64,000 nucleotides of DNA from Mesorhizobium shangrilense (lineage in GTDB: Bacteria; Pseudomonadota; Alphaproteobacteria; Rhizobiales; Rhizobiaceae), in the NCBI RefSeq assembly GCF_040537815.1, contig NZ_JBEWSZ010000007.1, forward strand, positions 62,001-126,000, given 5' to 3'. The position numbers were made by a program, and so were the translations under genes. The notes below the pieces were generated by a model. The model was given only the letters and a program-made list of their open reading frames with translations, made no database searches and was not told the origin of the DNA. This document shows, piece after piece, positions 26,352 through 34,356 of this stretch (within the stretch, counting starts at the first letter, position 1; each line of letters begins with the position of its first letter).

Positions 26352-26879
26352 GTGTTCCCCGATTACATCATCTGCTTGGAAGACGGGAAGAAGTTCAAGT
26401 CGCTCAAGCGGCACCTGAGGACGGTCTATGGACTGACGCCGGACACGTATCGCGCGAAATGGGGGCTGCCTGCCGATTATCCGATGGTGGCAGTTAGTTA
26501 TTCCGAAAAACGTTCAAAATTGGCGAAGGCATCAGGTCTCGGTCGGAAGGCTGCAGTTCGTAGGGGTCTCTTTGAAATTCAAGAGACCCCTATGTCATTG
26601 ATTTTAAACGACGCAAAATTGCGTCCCGTTAAGTCTTTGATTTTGAACGGTCGAAAATTCGCACCCGACAATGACTCTCCAACTTTGGGGGCTTGGTCGC
26701 CGATGCCAACCTTGCTTACTGCAAAGCCGGATACTCCCGCGCCCAATGACAGGTCCTTTACGCCGTCTTGGGCTACTACGTCAAAGTTTGTTGCGAGCCC
26801 GTTCTTTCAGTGCTTTAGTCGGCTCTATAAAAATGGGCTGGGGAGCCAAATTAATGCGTATGCGAGTTGGGCCTGCTAA
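26352..26879 (+). CDS. MucR/Ros-type regulator, atypical and possibly truncated
   Basis: Residues 1-70 are the MucR/Ros zinc-finger-like DNA-binding domain: FPDYIICLEDGKKFKSLKRHL, then TYRAKWGLPADYPMVA and LAKASGLGRK. Rhizobial members act as global repressors or nucleoid-like silencers. The position of the second zinc-ligand His (normally HL.THY) is Val here (HLRTVYG), as in Mesorhizobium Ros homologues reported to work without zinc. The codons before the GTG at 26352 also read like MucR (RAPAVNPKKS) but lead to a stop without the usual N-terminus. After GLGRK the C-terminus is alien and contains a strong hairpin. Function is doubtful. Confidence 0.6.
   Translation: MFPDYIICLEDGKKFKSLKRHLRTVYGLTPDTYRAKWGLPADYPMVAVSYSEKRSKLAKASGLGRKAAVRRGLFEIQETPMSLILNDAKLRPVKSLILNGRKFAPDNDSPTLGAWSPMPTLLTAKPDTPAPNDRSFTPSWATTSKFVASPFFQCFSRLYKNGLGSQINAYASWAC
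26561..26592. other. Perfect 12-bp stem-loop inside the MucR-like frame
   Basis: TAGGGGTCTCTT and AAGAGACCCCTA form a perfect stem with an 8-nt loop, right where the sequence stops resembling MucR. There is no T-run after it, so it is not a typical intrinsic terminator. It is followed at 26610-26625 by an interrupted palindrome GACGCAA-AA-TTGCGTC. Together they look like regulatory DNA that the longer frame merely reads through. Confidence 0.55.
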
Positions 26880-27066
26880 GCGGGAAGGCACGTCTCGAAC
26901 CATCTTCGATCGACCTTTGATTACTGGCGATGTCAGGTGCGAAACAAGCGGAGCGGTGACCGTGTCGATCGAGGCTGAAGGCGTCTATACCGACGGCTCG
27001 AGATACCGATACTCGATTGAATTCACGCTCAATGACCTACAATCTGTGATGGCCGGACGCAGCTGA
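26854..27066 (+). CDS. Hypothetical small protein (phage-like context)
   Basis: About 70 residues. GGGGAG lies upstream of the ATG at 26854, and the second half TVSIEAEGVYTDGSRYRYSI is beta-rich and clearly protein-like. The longer frame back to 26671 has a poor N-terminus overlapping the MucR-like frame and is rejected. No domain recognised. It may be a small phage or plasmid protein. Confidence 0.55.
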   Translation: MRMRVGPAKREGTSRTIFDRPLITGDVRCETSGAVTVSIEAEGVYTDGSRYRYSIEFTLNDLQSVMAGRS

Positions 27067-27299
27067 TCGGCTTGCTTTCGGTACGATCGCGTCGCAAACG
27101 GTGCGTAGGGGGAACGCTCGGGATGCATGGGAACCACCTCCTTCCGATCCCGCTATGGCGACGAGCAGCAGCTTCCGCGATCGCGCCATTTGTCGTTATT
27201 TAGGTTCTGCTAATTTTGGTGCGGCGGAGACCCCTACCCCCGTCAGGCCAGCGCGGCTTACAAGGCAATTGTCTTCACCGGCAACCGCACTGGCCACTG

Positions 27300-27527
27300 C
27301 TACCGCTTCTTGGGCTTCGGGGTGATCTCCTCATCCCGGACCTTGTAGCCAATTTCCGCTCCCAGGGCCAACGCCTTCGCCTTGTCCTTGGTCGTCAACA
27401 CGGTGCGCCAGAGCGGCTTTTCGAACACGCTCACGACGTAGGTGGTCACGAGATCATCTTCCCGATATCTCTGTACTCCCAAAATCTTTATCCGCACTTT
27501 AACTAATGTAGGTAATAATCCTACCAA
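27300..27527 (-). CDS. Hypothetical small protein
   Basis: A 75-residue frame with an ordered, mixed strand/helix composition (VKVRIKILGVQRYRED, TTYVVSVFEKPLWRTVLTT, KAKALALGAEIGYKV) and a basic tail ending KPKKR. Abuts a plus-strand small gene start at 27528, so the two share a divergent control region. No function can be assigned. Confidence 0.55.
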   Translation of the reverse strand: MVGLLPTLVKVRIKILGVQRYREDDLVTTYVVSVFEKPLWRTVLTTKDKAKALALGAEIGYKVRDEEITPKPKKR

Positions 27528-27560
27528 ATGGCGTTCTATCGACTCGCGGGGCTGAGTGGA

Positions 27561-27860
27561 ATGACTGACCTTATCGATGAGGATGAACTTCCAAAAACGA
27601 TTCCATCCAAACGCTGGCGCACATTAGCTCTGACGACAACGCAGTTCGTCCCACCGATCATTTCGATAGGATGTGCCATGGCAGTCGGTTATTTTGCGTA
27701 CGCTGTCTCGAACCAAAAGCCGCCAGCCGACATTGCGGCGCTGGCAGTGTCAATCTTAAAGTCCAGCGATGCTTCCCCTGAAATGCGAGACTGGGCAGCG
27801 GACGCTCTAGGAATACAGACCGACATTCCAATGCCGGCAAAATCTATCCGGCAGCAATGA
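27561..27860 (+). CDS. Hypothetical single-pass membrane protein
   Basis: Starts at ATG 27561 (MTDLIDEDELPKT; an ATG at 27528 is also possible). One hydrophobic helix (TTQFVPPIISIGCAMAVGYF, residues about 26-45) follows an acidic N-terminus; the rest is soluble and helical. The TGA overlaps the next ATG (ATGA at 27857), giving coupled translation with the following gene. In a phage-remnant setting it could be a membrane partner of a lysis or exclusion function, but nothing proves this. Confidence 0.55.
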   Translation: MTDLIDEDELPKTIPSKRWRTLALTTTQFVPPIISIGCAMAVGYFAYAVSNQKPPADIAALAVSILKSSDASPEMRDWAADALGIQTDIPMPAKSIRQQ

Positions 27861-28093
27861 AAAACATGCAGAACAACGCAGCCGAATTGCTAGCCGCGCT
27901 TGGCGACTGCATCGAAGCCATCAAACTGCACCTTGCTACAATGGACGACGCTCAACTCGAAAAGCTCTTGGATCCCATGCCGAAGAAATCGGCCCCCGGT
28001 AGTGCGGAGATGGTGATGCTGGTGATGCTCTATCGGGAGCTCGAATCCCGCAACCATGGGAACGTGCTGCCCTTCCCGGTCGGCAAGGCATAG
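27857..28093 (+). CDS. Hypothetical small protein coupled to membrane protein
   Basis: A 78-residue, mainly helical protein (NNAAELLAALGDCIEAIK, DDAQLEKLLDPMP, AEMVMLVMLYRELESR). Its ATG overlaps the previous stop by 4 nt. No family recognised. The pair looks like a small two-gene unit of phage or plasmid origin. Confidence 0.6.
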   Translation: MKNMQNNAAELLAALGDCIEAIKLHLATMDDAQLEKLLDPMPKKSAPGSAEMVMLVMLYRELESRNHGNVLPFPVGKA

Positions 28094-28129
28094 GCGCACG
28101 CGGCCAAACCGAGGCAAACCCCGCCAGTT

Positions 28130-28421
28130 CACCGCCCGCATAGTGGTGCCCTTTGCACCCGCCGAATGGCCCAGCTTGTCCATAGCGCCCGATGTCGTCG
28201 CGAGCGCCCCAGTCCATTCCTCAATTTTTCCCGTGTAAGGAATGTTCACCATCTCATTGATGCGCCTCTGCATAGGAGTCATCGACGCTCTTGCCCATCG
28301 TCTCGAATTGCTTCGAGATACCGGCGGTTGACGCTGTAATATCCTGGCCAAGCTGCGTAAGCTGGCGCTTGATGGTGCTGGTGTCCATGCTGATTACAAG
28401 GTCGTCGCTGTTGCTGGCCAT
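28130..28421 (-). pseudogene. Prophage tail tape-measure protein, 5' remnant with frameshift
   Basis: An ATG at 28421 with GAGGGG upstream starts MASNSDDLVISMDTSTIKRQ, continues through AGISKQFETMGKSVDDS and stops at 28254. The next frame continues the same protein as MQRRINEMVNI and EEWTGAL. This is the N-terminal pattern of rhizobial prophage tape-measure proteins, in which an IQKQFD..GK stretch is followed by QKRINEMVG and KEWTGALA. One frameshift near 28265 splits it, and everything past about residue 100 is missing, replaced by the oppositely oriented small genes. Confidence 0.62.
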
Positions 28422-28488
28422 CGACGCCCCTCACGTCTTCCGCAAGCGCCTCAAGATAGGTCGCCCATTTCTCCTTGGCTTCGCCGAA

Positions 28489-29067
28489 GACGAAGAGTAC
28501 TTCGGCGCCTTCCTCGCGGCGGTGCTGGCTGGGTCGACCGACCCGGACAAGCAGGTCATCCAGCGGGCGGCGCGCACGCGAGCAATCAAGCATTGCGGAA
28601 CCGGATCGAGAGAGCGAAGAGGACCAACCGCACACAGGGCGGTGATGAGAGCGTCATCTGGACTTCCGAGCAGGACCGCGTCCGGAAGGTGGTCGTCAAG
28701 AACGCGCGCGGCCACGTATATTACGAGCTGACGGAGGCGATGCTGACCGAACCTAGCCGCGTTTGGTTAGGCCTCTGTGCTGAACGCCGAGCAGCGGACC
28801 GCTTTCGACGAAGTGTCGTGGCCCAACACGTGGCCGGAGGTCGGAAGTCGCATGTTGACGCGCCTGCTGACGGGCGAAGACCTCGTTGGCAGTTGGATCA
28901 TGGTCCAGAAGAGCGTTCATCGCTATGGGGTCACCCAGCGAGACGGAGGGCTGAACACTGCCTGTGAGAACGTATGCGCTTCCGGCCTAGTTTACATTGT
29001 CGGGATGGCCCTAGCAGGCGAGGCTCGAACTGCGAGCGGTGACGAAGAGCCAGTGCATGCGCGATAG
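28489..29067 (+). pseudogene. HNH-endonuclease-associated protein remnant, two frameshifts
   Basis: Three overlapping frames continue one protein: EEYFGAFLAAVLAGSTDPDK (from 28489), then RNRIERAKRTNRTQGGDESV through VVKNARGHVYYELTEAMLTEP (from about 28587), then NAEQRTAFDEVSWPNTWPEV through GSWIMVQKSVHRYG (from about 28777). The breaks fall near 28587 and 28770. The pattern KNARGH-x3-E..EP..(L/V)..AF......PE(V/L)GSR is familiar from the C-terminal part of HNH-type proteins on rhizobial phages and plasmids (from memory, moderate certainty). The HNH core itself is not present. Dead gene. Confidence 0.5.
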
Positions 29068-29222
29068 AGCCGTGGTGATCTCCTCCACCATGCCGTCAGC
29101 GAAGTAGTCGTGCGCTGGATCGCCGCTCAATTCTCGAAGGGCAGGACCGCGATCGAGGGTTTGTCAGAAAGCGCTGGCTCCCGGGCCTGAGGCGAGCAGC
29201 CTCTCGATGCCCGATGAGATGA

Positions 29223-29522
29223 ATGCGGTCCTCATCGATCACATATCATCGCCGCGATCGTTCGGATGGGGCCGTCGGCATCCGGACCAAGGGCCTTGCG
29301 AATAGGCGTCGACGATCTGGCCGTGCTTTCGACGGTGTGTCGGAGCAGTTGTTCAGCCGCCATGTCGCCTTTGAGCCAGGTTTCTCTTTCACGTCTCCGG
29401 AAGCCGGATGCGACAGGTGCAAGCGGCCGGCGACGGTGCACATCTTGGTCGAGCCGTACGCCTACGTCTGTCCGGAATGCCTCGAAGACGATCCCGCTCT
29501 CACTCAGGACCTGAACGGTTGA
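29223..29522 (+). CDS. Questionable small protein with two CxxC pairs
   Basis: The last 40 residues of a 99-codon frame contain CDRCKRPATVHILVEPYAYV followed by CPECLE, which could form a zinc ribbon. The first 60 residues are arginine-rich and unlike a protein. A minus-strand frame over the same DNA is about equally plausible. It is reported only because of the paired cysteines. Confidence 0.22.
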   Translation: MRSSSITYHRRDRSDGAVGIRTKGLANRRRRSGRAFDGVSEQLFSRHVAFEPGFSFTSPEAGCDRCKRPATVHILVEPYAYVCPECLEDDPALTQDLNG

Positions 29523-29811
29523 CGGCGGGTCATCGCTGTCGATCTTTTCCATTCAGGATGGACAGCGGAGAGGATCATCGTATATCGATACTGAGATGCC
29601 TCGCGCTCACGGGCATACATGCTTTTGGCGACGAACGTGATTTCCAAGCCGCCGTCAGGGGCCGTTACTGCGTGAGATTAGGTGATCGGTCGGTCGTAAA
29701 TCGTGGTTGGTTATGTACCTTCGCGCGTCGCAGCGCCGACTTTGACAAGCTTCGAATGGTCCTCCGCTATGGTTGAATCCCCCTTCCCGGTGGGGATGAT
29801 GGCAACCTAAG
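29523..29811. other. Gene-free stretch
   Basis: Nothing with coding character or clear repeats was seen between the questionable zinc-ribbon frame and the aldehyde-dehydrogenase fragment. Confidence 0.35.
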
Positions 29812-29815
29812 ATTT

Positions 29816-30034
29816 TAAGTGTCCAATGCCCGCTGTCATGGGGTTTGCTTCGCGCGTCATTTTAGTTCTTTCTGTAACAAGCTGCTCAACAAGCTCGTCA
29901 TAGACATCTTCGTGGATGATGGCGCGACACAGCGCTGAGCAAATCTGTCCGGCATGGTAGAAAGCGTCCCAGCGGACGGAATCGACGACCTGATCCAGAT
30001 CGGCGTCTGCGCGGATGATGGCCGCGGATTTCGA
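29816..30034 (-). pseudogene. Aldehyde dehydrogenase fragment
   Basis: About 73 codons resembling the active-site region of aldehyde dehydrogenases: IRADADLDQVVDSVRWDAFY, then HAGQICSALCR with the catalytic Cys, then EDVYDELVEQLV. The rest of a roughly 480-residue enzyme is absent on both sides, and the upstream residues in the frame are unrelated. It is a scar of a lost gene, close to the IS110-family element. Confidence 0.75.
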
Positions 30035-30380
30035 AGCCGTTGCGCCGGTGTCATCCGTGTTCACACTGATGCCGCGACTCGACTTCGCTTCGCCTCCAAT
30101 GACCGCTTTGGGGCCGTGTATGGACGGCTCTCCGTTGGCAAGGGGTCTTTGAGACTTTGCAGTTGCTGGTTGGTGCGGCCATGTTTCCGACCTATAGGTG
30201 CGGCCTGTCATGTGCCGCTGGCCATAATGCCGTTCGCGCGGCTCAGTCCCGATCGAAAGCTCGCACTCGAAGTGCACGGCCCCAGTGGGTTCTCCTGATC
30301 CGGCGGTTTCAACCGGCTTTGTGCATTAGCTCCTGTCCGCCTTTTCCAACCTCGTCGGCGATCGCGCGCCTTGTTTCGTT

Positions 30381-31406
30381 CTATGCGATGACCGGCTCCC
30401 TGTAGCGCTCGCCGCCGGTCATCCACGCCCAGACCATGCGGGCTGTCTTGTTAGCCAGCGCAACCGCCGCGACCTTGGTCGTTCGTCGTGCCATCAACTG
30501 CACGAGCCATGGCCGCCTGGTCCCGTTCCGCTCAGCATAGCGGATGACCGCCATTGCGCCGGCGACGAGCCACTGGCGTAGATATCGATTACCGGCTTTG
30601 GAGATGCTGCCGAGCTTCTCCTTGCCCCCGCTCGAGTTCTGCTTTGGCACGAGTCCGATCCAGGCCGAAAGGCATCGCCCCGACTTGAATGCGTGCGGAT
30701 CGGCGACGGTCGCGACGAACGCACTCGCCAGCAGCGGGCCGACGCCTGGAATCTCCATCAACCTACGACCCAGCTCGGTCTCTCGCGCACTCGCCCGGAC
30801 CCGGCGATCGTTTTCGAGGATCTGTTCCTTTACGACCCGGAGCTGTGCCTCCAGCATTTGCAGGCAAAGCCGTGCGTCAGCGGGTATCCTCGCGTCGTTC
30901 TCGTCGTTGATGACGGTGAGCAGTTGCTCGATTCCATTGCGTCCGATCGGCGCCACGATCCCGAACTCGGATAGGTGCGCCCGCAACGCGTTAGATATCT
31001 GTGTGCGCTGGCGGTTGAGCATCAACCTAACCCGATGCAGCATCATCACACTCTGTTGCTCGGGCGACTTCACCGGCACGAAGCGCATCGTCGGCCGGGT
31101 CACCGCCTCACAGATCGCCTCTGCATCTGCAGCGTCGTTCTTCTGCCGCTTCAGATATGGCTTCACATACTGTGCCGGCAGCAGCCGCACATCGTGGCCA
31201 AGTGCGATGAGCTCACGAGCCCAATAATGCGACGAACTGCACGCCTCGATCCCGACCAGGCATCGCGGCAGGCTCTTGAAGAATGCCAGCACGCGCCCAC
31301 GCGTAAGCTTTCTGCGGACGGCAACCTCACCAGCCGCATCCACGCCGTGGACCTGAAACACGGACTTCGCGATATCTAGACCGATCGTCGTAACGTTGCT
31401 CATCAT
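30381..31406 (-). CDS. IS110-family transposase
   Basis: A 341-residue transposase. The N-terminal DEDD domain begins TTIGLDIAKSVFQVHGVDA with the first catalytic Asp, followed by LVGIEACSSSHYWARELIAL (Glu) and KNDAADAEAICEAVTRP (Asp pair). The C-terminal Transposase_20 domain shows MEIPGVGPLLASAFVATVAD and SISKAGNRYLRQWLVAGAM. It is full-length and looks intact. Element ends were not fixed; IS110 relatives often lack terminal inverted repeats. Flanked by two different gene fragments, so it or an earlier event accompanied deletions here. Confidence 0.93.
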   Translation of the reverse strand: MMSNVTTIGLDIAKSVFQVHGVDAAGEVAVRRKLTRGRVLAFFKSLPRCLVGIEACSSSHYWARELIALGHDVRLLPAQYVKPYLKRQKNDAADAEAICEAVTRPTMRFVPVKSPEQQSVMMLHRVRLMLNRQRTQISNALRAHLSEFGIVAPIGRNGIEQLLTVINDENDARIPADARLCLQMLEAQLRVVKEQILENDRRVRASARETELGRRLMEIPGVGPLLASAFVATVADPHAFKSGRCLSAWIGLVPKQNSSGGKEKLGSISKAGNRYLRQWLVAGAMAVIRYAERNGTRRPWLVQLMARRTTKVAAVALANKTARMVWAWMTGGERYREPVIA

Positions 31407-31518
31407 AGCGCTCCTCCAGCTCTAATCCCGCGATCATACCGCAGGGAGGGAGGAGAGCCGTCCACCGCACCAAATGCGGACGGTCAACTCTTGGAGTCAG
31501 GTGTCTTGAAAGCGGACT

Positions 31519-31728
31519 TCAGGTCGGCGCGAACAGCATCACGCCGACCCAAACCGCGCGTTTGAGGGCGTCGACGCCGACGGCGATGAAATTCTTTACA
31601 TAGTCAAGCTGCTTCGCGACGTCTTTTGGCGCGTCTTCACCTGGATGCCGGAGCCTTTTTTGGCTGCCGTCGACGCTGACCAATGTTGGCTTCTGATCCA
31701 AAAACGACGACCAGATATCAACTTTCAA
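31519..31728 (-). pseudogene. Possible sugar ABC binding-protein fragment
   Basis: Within 69 codons, the stretch DVAKQLDYVKNFIAVGVDA resembles the ribose-type periplasmic binding proteins (pattern QL..V..FIA.GVDAI), and KPTLVSVDG before it fits the preceding strand. The remainder does not match. It overlaps the end of the aldolase gene by 4 bp and faces the IS110 element. Probably a remnant of a transporter gene that once continued the operon. Confidence 0.4.
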
Positions 31729-32624
31729 GAGGGGACTAGGTTGGCCAGATCCGAAATCGTCCGTCGAATTATCTCTTCCACCTTCGATCGTTCCTCACCG
31801 GTGATCGGGTAACGTGGCCTTCGGACATGTTCTGGAGCGCCATAGACCAAGTGCTCAACAAATTTGATGTATTGGACCAGCTTAACGTCGGTATCGAGGT
31901 GGAATGCCGGCGTCATCAATCGGTACAAAGGAAGTGCCCCCGCGAAGTCACCGTTGCGTGCCATGTTGAATAACGACACGCACTCTGCCGGCCATGCATT
32001 GGTCATGCCGGACACCCAGCCGACGACGCCGAGCGCAAGGCTTTCAAGGATGAGATCGTCGACGCCGCAGAAGATGTCGAAGCGGTCGCCAAAGGCGTTG
32101 AACAGGTCGGTTACGCGCCGGATGTCGCCTGTCTCTTCCTTGATGGCGACGATACCGGGTACATCGACCAGCGCCTTCAGGGTTTCGACATCGACATCCA
32201 CCTTGTAGGCAATGGGGTTGTTGTAGATCATGACAGGCAGATCGCTCGCCTCGGCGACGGCCTTGTACCATGCGACCGTTTCACGGCGATCCGTGCGGTA
32301 GGCAAGACTTGGAAAGGTCATCAGGCCCTGCGCGCCGAGCTTCTGATAGTTCCGCGCCGCGGCGATGGCATTATCGGTCGACAGTTCTGCCAGACCTGAT
32401 AGGAGCGGCACCCTGCCCGCGACAACCTCGCTCGCCGCCGCGACGACGGCGTCGCGCTCCTGCTGCGTCAACGTGGCGTTTTCACCCAGCATCGGCAAGA
32501 TGATGACGCCCGAGACGCCGTTCTTGATCTGACGATCGATGCTTGCCTGGGTGGCCGGCAGATCGATCGATCCCGATGCCTGCATCTTGGTGGTAACCGC
32601 GGGGAAAAGGCCGGTCCAGGTCAT
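31725..32624 (-). CDS. Dihydrodipicolinate synthase-family aldolase
   Basis: A 299-residue class I aldolase/lyase of the DHDPS/NAL family. The Schiff-base lysine is Lys162 in AIKEETGD and the catalytic tyrosine is Tyr134 in YNNP. The usual GTTGE loop is replaced by LPMLGENATL, as in non-lysine family members acting on sugar acids or hydroxyproline products. AGGAGA precedes the ATG. It is last in the operon uxaA-like/tautomerase/hyuA/hyuB, 73 bp after hyuB. Likely cleaves a 2-oxo acid made by that pathway. Confidence 0.92.
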   Translation of the reverse strand: MTWTGLFPAVTTKMQASGSIDLPATQASIDRQIKNGVSGVIILPMLGENATLTQQERDAVVAAASEVVAGRVPLLSGLAELSTDNAIAAARNYQKLGAQGLMTFPSLAYRTDRRETVAWYKAVAEASDLPVMIYNNPIAYKVDVDVETLKALVDVPGIVAIKEETGDIRRVTDLFNAFGDRFDIFCGVDDLILESLALGVVGWVSGMTNAWPAECVSLFNMARNGDFAGALPLYRLMTPAFHLDTDVKLVQYIKFVEHLVYGAPEHVRRPRYPITGEERSKVEEIIRRTISDLANLVPS

Positions 32625-32697
32625 GTCTTGATCTCCTCTTGCTCGCGGACGTTTTGCCCGCTTCGTTGAAGTCGAATGGATTCATGGGCTGGCTGAG

Positions 32698-34356
32698 TCA
32701 CCCGTTGGTCCCATAATCGGCAGCCGCGCTCGCGGCGGTGATTTTCTCGTTGCGCAGGTCCGTCGCGATCGCCCGGGGATCGCGACGCGCCGGATCGCCC
32801 CAGCCACCACCGCCCGCCTGTTCGTGGCGGATGACCGTGTCCTTGCCGATCTCCAGCGTCACCTTGGCCGGCAACACGCGCCATTCGTCGCCCTGCTTGA
32901 TCAGGTTCCTCGAGCTGGCCGCCGGCCGGCCGCCGAACAGCCCGTAGGGTGGATGCTCGTGACGGTCGGCACGCAATTGCAGGACGGCGGTGTCCGCCAG
33001 CGACCGGTATTGCCTGTTCAACCCGAGGCCTCCGCGATACTGCCCGGCGCCGCCGGAATCCACTCGCAGCGAATATTCTTCCATCAGCAAGGGATAGCGT
33101 GCCTCGATGGTCTCGATGGGCAGGTTCGACATGTTCTGGCTGGGATTGGTGATGCCCTCGATGCCGTCCTTGTCCGATCGGCCGCCCCAGGCGCCGTTGA
33201 TCATGTCGACGAAGACGAACGGTTTGCGCTCCGGCCCGTGGTAGCCACCGATAGCGACCACCGTGTTGCCGCCCTCGCCCGCCGCCATCAGCCGCTTCGG
33301 TGTGATTTGCGCCAGCGCGCCCATGACCGTATCGACGACGCGATAGCCGGTCAGCGCCCGCGCCGCGACAGGCGCCGGCATGGTCGGGTTCAAGATCGAG
33401 CCCTCAGGCGCCGTCACCGTGATGCAGCGGTAGACACCGGCATTGTTGGGTACATCGTGGTCGAGCGCGCAGCGTATAGTGAGATAGGTCGAGGATTTGA
33501 CGAAGGAAAGCGTCGCGTTGATCGCGCCTTTCACCTGCGGCGATGAGCCAGTGAAGTCGACCCACAGATGGTCACCCTTGACAGTGATCCGACAGACGAT
33601 CGGAATGGGTACCGGCGAGAAACCATCGCCGTCGATGTAGTCGGTGAAGGTATAGTCCCCATCCAGCCAGCCGGCGATCGCCTTACGCGTCAGCTCCTCG
33701 CCATAGTCGATCAGCCGGTCGAAATAGACATCCAGTTCATCGCCGTGGCGTGCGAACAGGCTGAGCATTTCGCGCTCGCCGATATTGCAGGTGGCGTATT
33801 GCGCATCGAGGTCGCCGAGCACGAGATCGGGCAGCCGCACATTCTTCTCGATGATCTTGAACAGCGTCTTGTTGGGGATGCCGCGCTCGTAGAGCTTCAT
33901 CGGCGCGATGCGGAGACCTTCCTGGAAGATCTCGGTCGAGTCGGAGGCATTCGATCCGGGCACGCGACCGCCAACATCGCAATGATGGGCGATGACTACC
34001 GAAAAGCCGAGCAGGCGTTCGCTAGAAAAGATCGGCTTGAACATGAAGATGTCGGGAAGATGCATGCCGCCGTCATAGGGATCGTTGAGCACGATCACGT
34101 CGCCCGGGAACATGTCGTCCCGAAAGCGCTCGATGATCACGTCCATCGCATCGGGTACGGCACCAAGATGCAGCGCGACCGTCTTGGCCTGGCTAAGGAT
34201 GCGCCCCTTGGCATCGCAGATCGTCACCGAATAGTCGAGCACGTCGCGCACGATCGGCGAGCGCGCCGTGCGCATAACGGCATAGGCCATATCGTCGACG
34301 ATGGTGTCGAGGCCGGACTTGATGACGGCGAAGGTGATGGGATCGGTGACGCTCAC
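32698..34356 (-). CDS. Hydantoinase B/oxoprolinase-family subunit (HyuB-like)
   Basis: A 552-residue protein starting with GTG at 34356, whose GTGA overlaps the hyuA stop. Markers are DPITFAVIKSGLDTIVDDMA, AKGRILSQAKTVALHLGAVP, NDPYDGGMHLPDI and GAGQYRGGLGLNRQYR. HyuA and HyuB together form ATP-dependent hydantoinases, 5-oxoprolinase-like enzymes or acetone/acetophenone carboxylase relatives. Which reaction applies here cannot be told from the sequence, and no third small subunit (HyuC-like amidase) is present. Confidence 0.92.
   Translation of the reverse strand: MSVTDPITFAVIKSGLDTIVDDMAYAVMRTARSPIVRDVLDYSVTICDAKGRILSQAKTVALHLGAVPDAMDVIIERFRDDMFPGDVIVLNDPYDGGMHLPDIFMFKPIFSSERLLGFSVVIAHHCDVGGRVPGSNASDSTEIFQEGLRIAPMKLYERGIPNKTLFKIIEKNVRLPDLVLGDLDAQYATCNIGEREMLSLFARHGDELDVYFDRLIDYGEELTRKAIAGWLDGDYTFTDYIDGDGFSPVPIPIVCRITVKGDHLWVDFTGSSPQVKGAINATLSFVKSSTYLTIRCALDHDVPNNAGVYRCITVTAPEGSILNPTMPAPVAARALTGYRVVDTVMGALAQITPKRLMAAGEGGNTVVAIGGYHGPERKPFVFVDMINGAWGGRSDKDGIEGITNPSQNMSNLPIETIEARYPLLMEEYSLRVDSGGAGQYRGGLGLNRQYRSLADTAVLQLRADRHEHPPYGLFGGRPAASSRNLIKQGDEWRVLPAKVTLEIGKDTVIRHEQAGGGGWGDPARRDPRAIATDLRNEKITAASAAADYGTNG

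Noticed and set aside
26106..26414. 102-codon minus-strand frame opposite the MucR-like gene
   Set aside because: Antisense of the MucR-like coding region, with no features of its own.
25849..29067. Functional prophage
   Set aside because: Only fragments of tail and HNH-type genes remain, and no integrase, capsid, portal or terminase gene is present.
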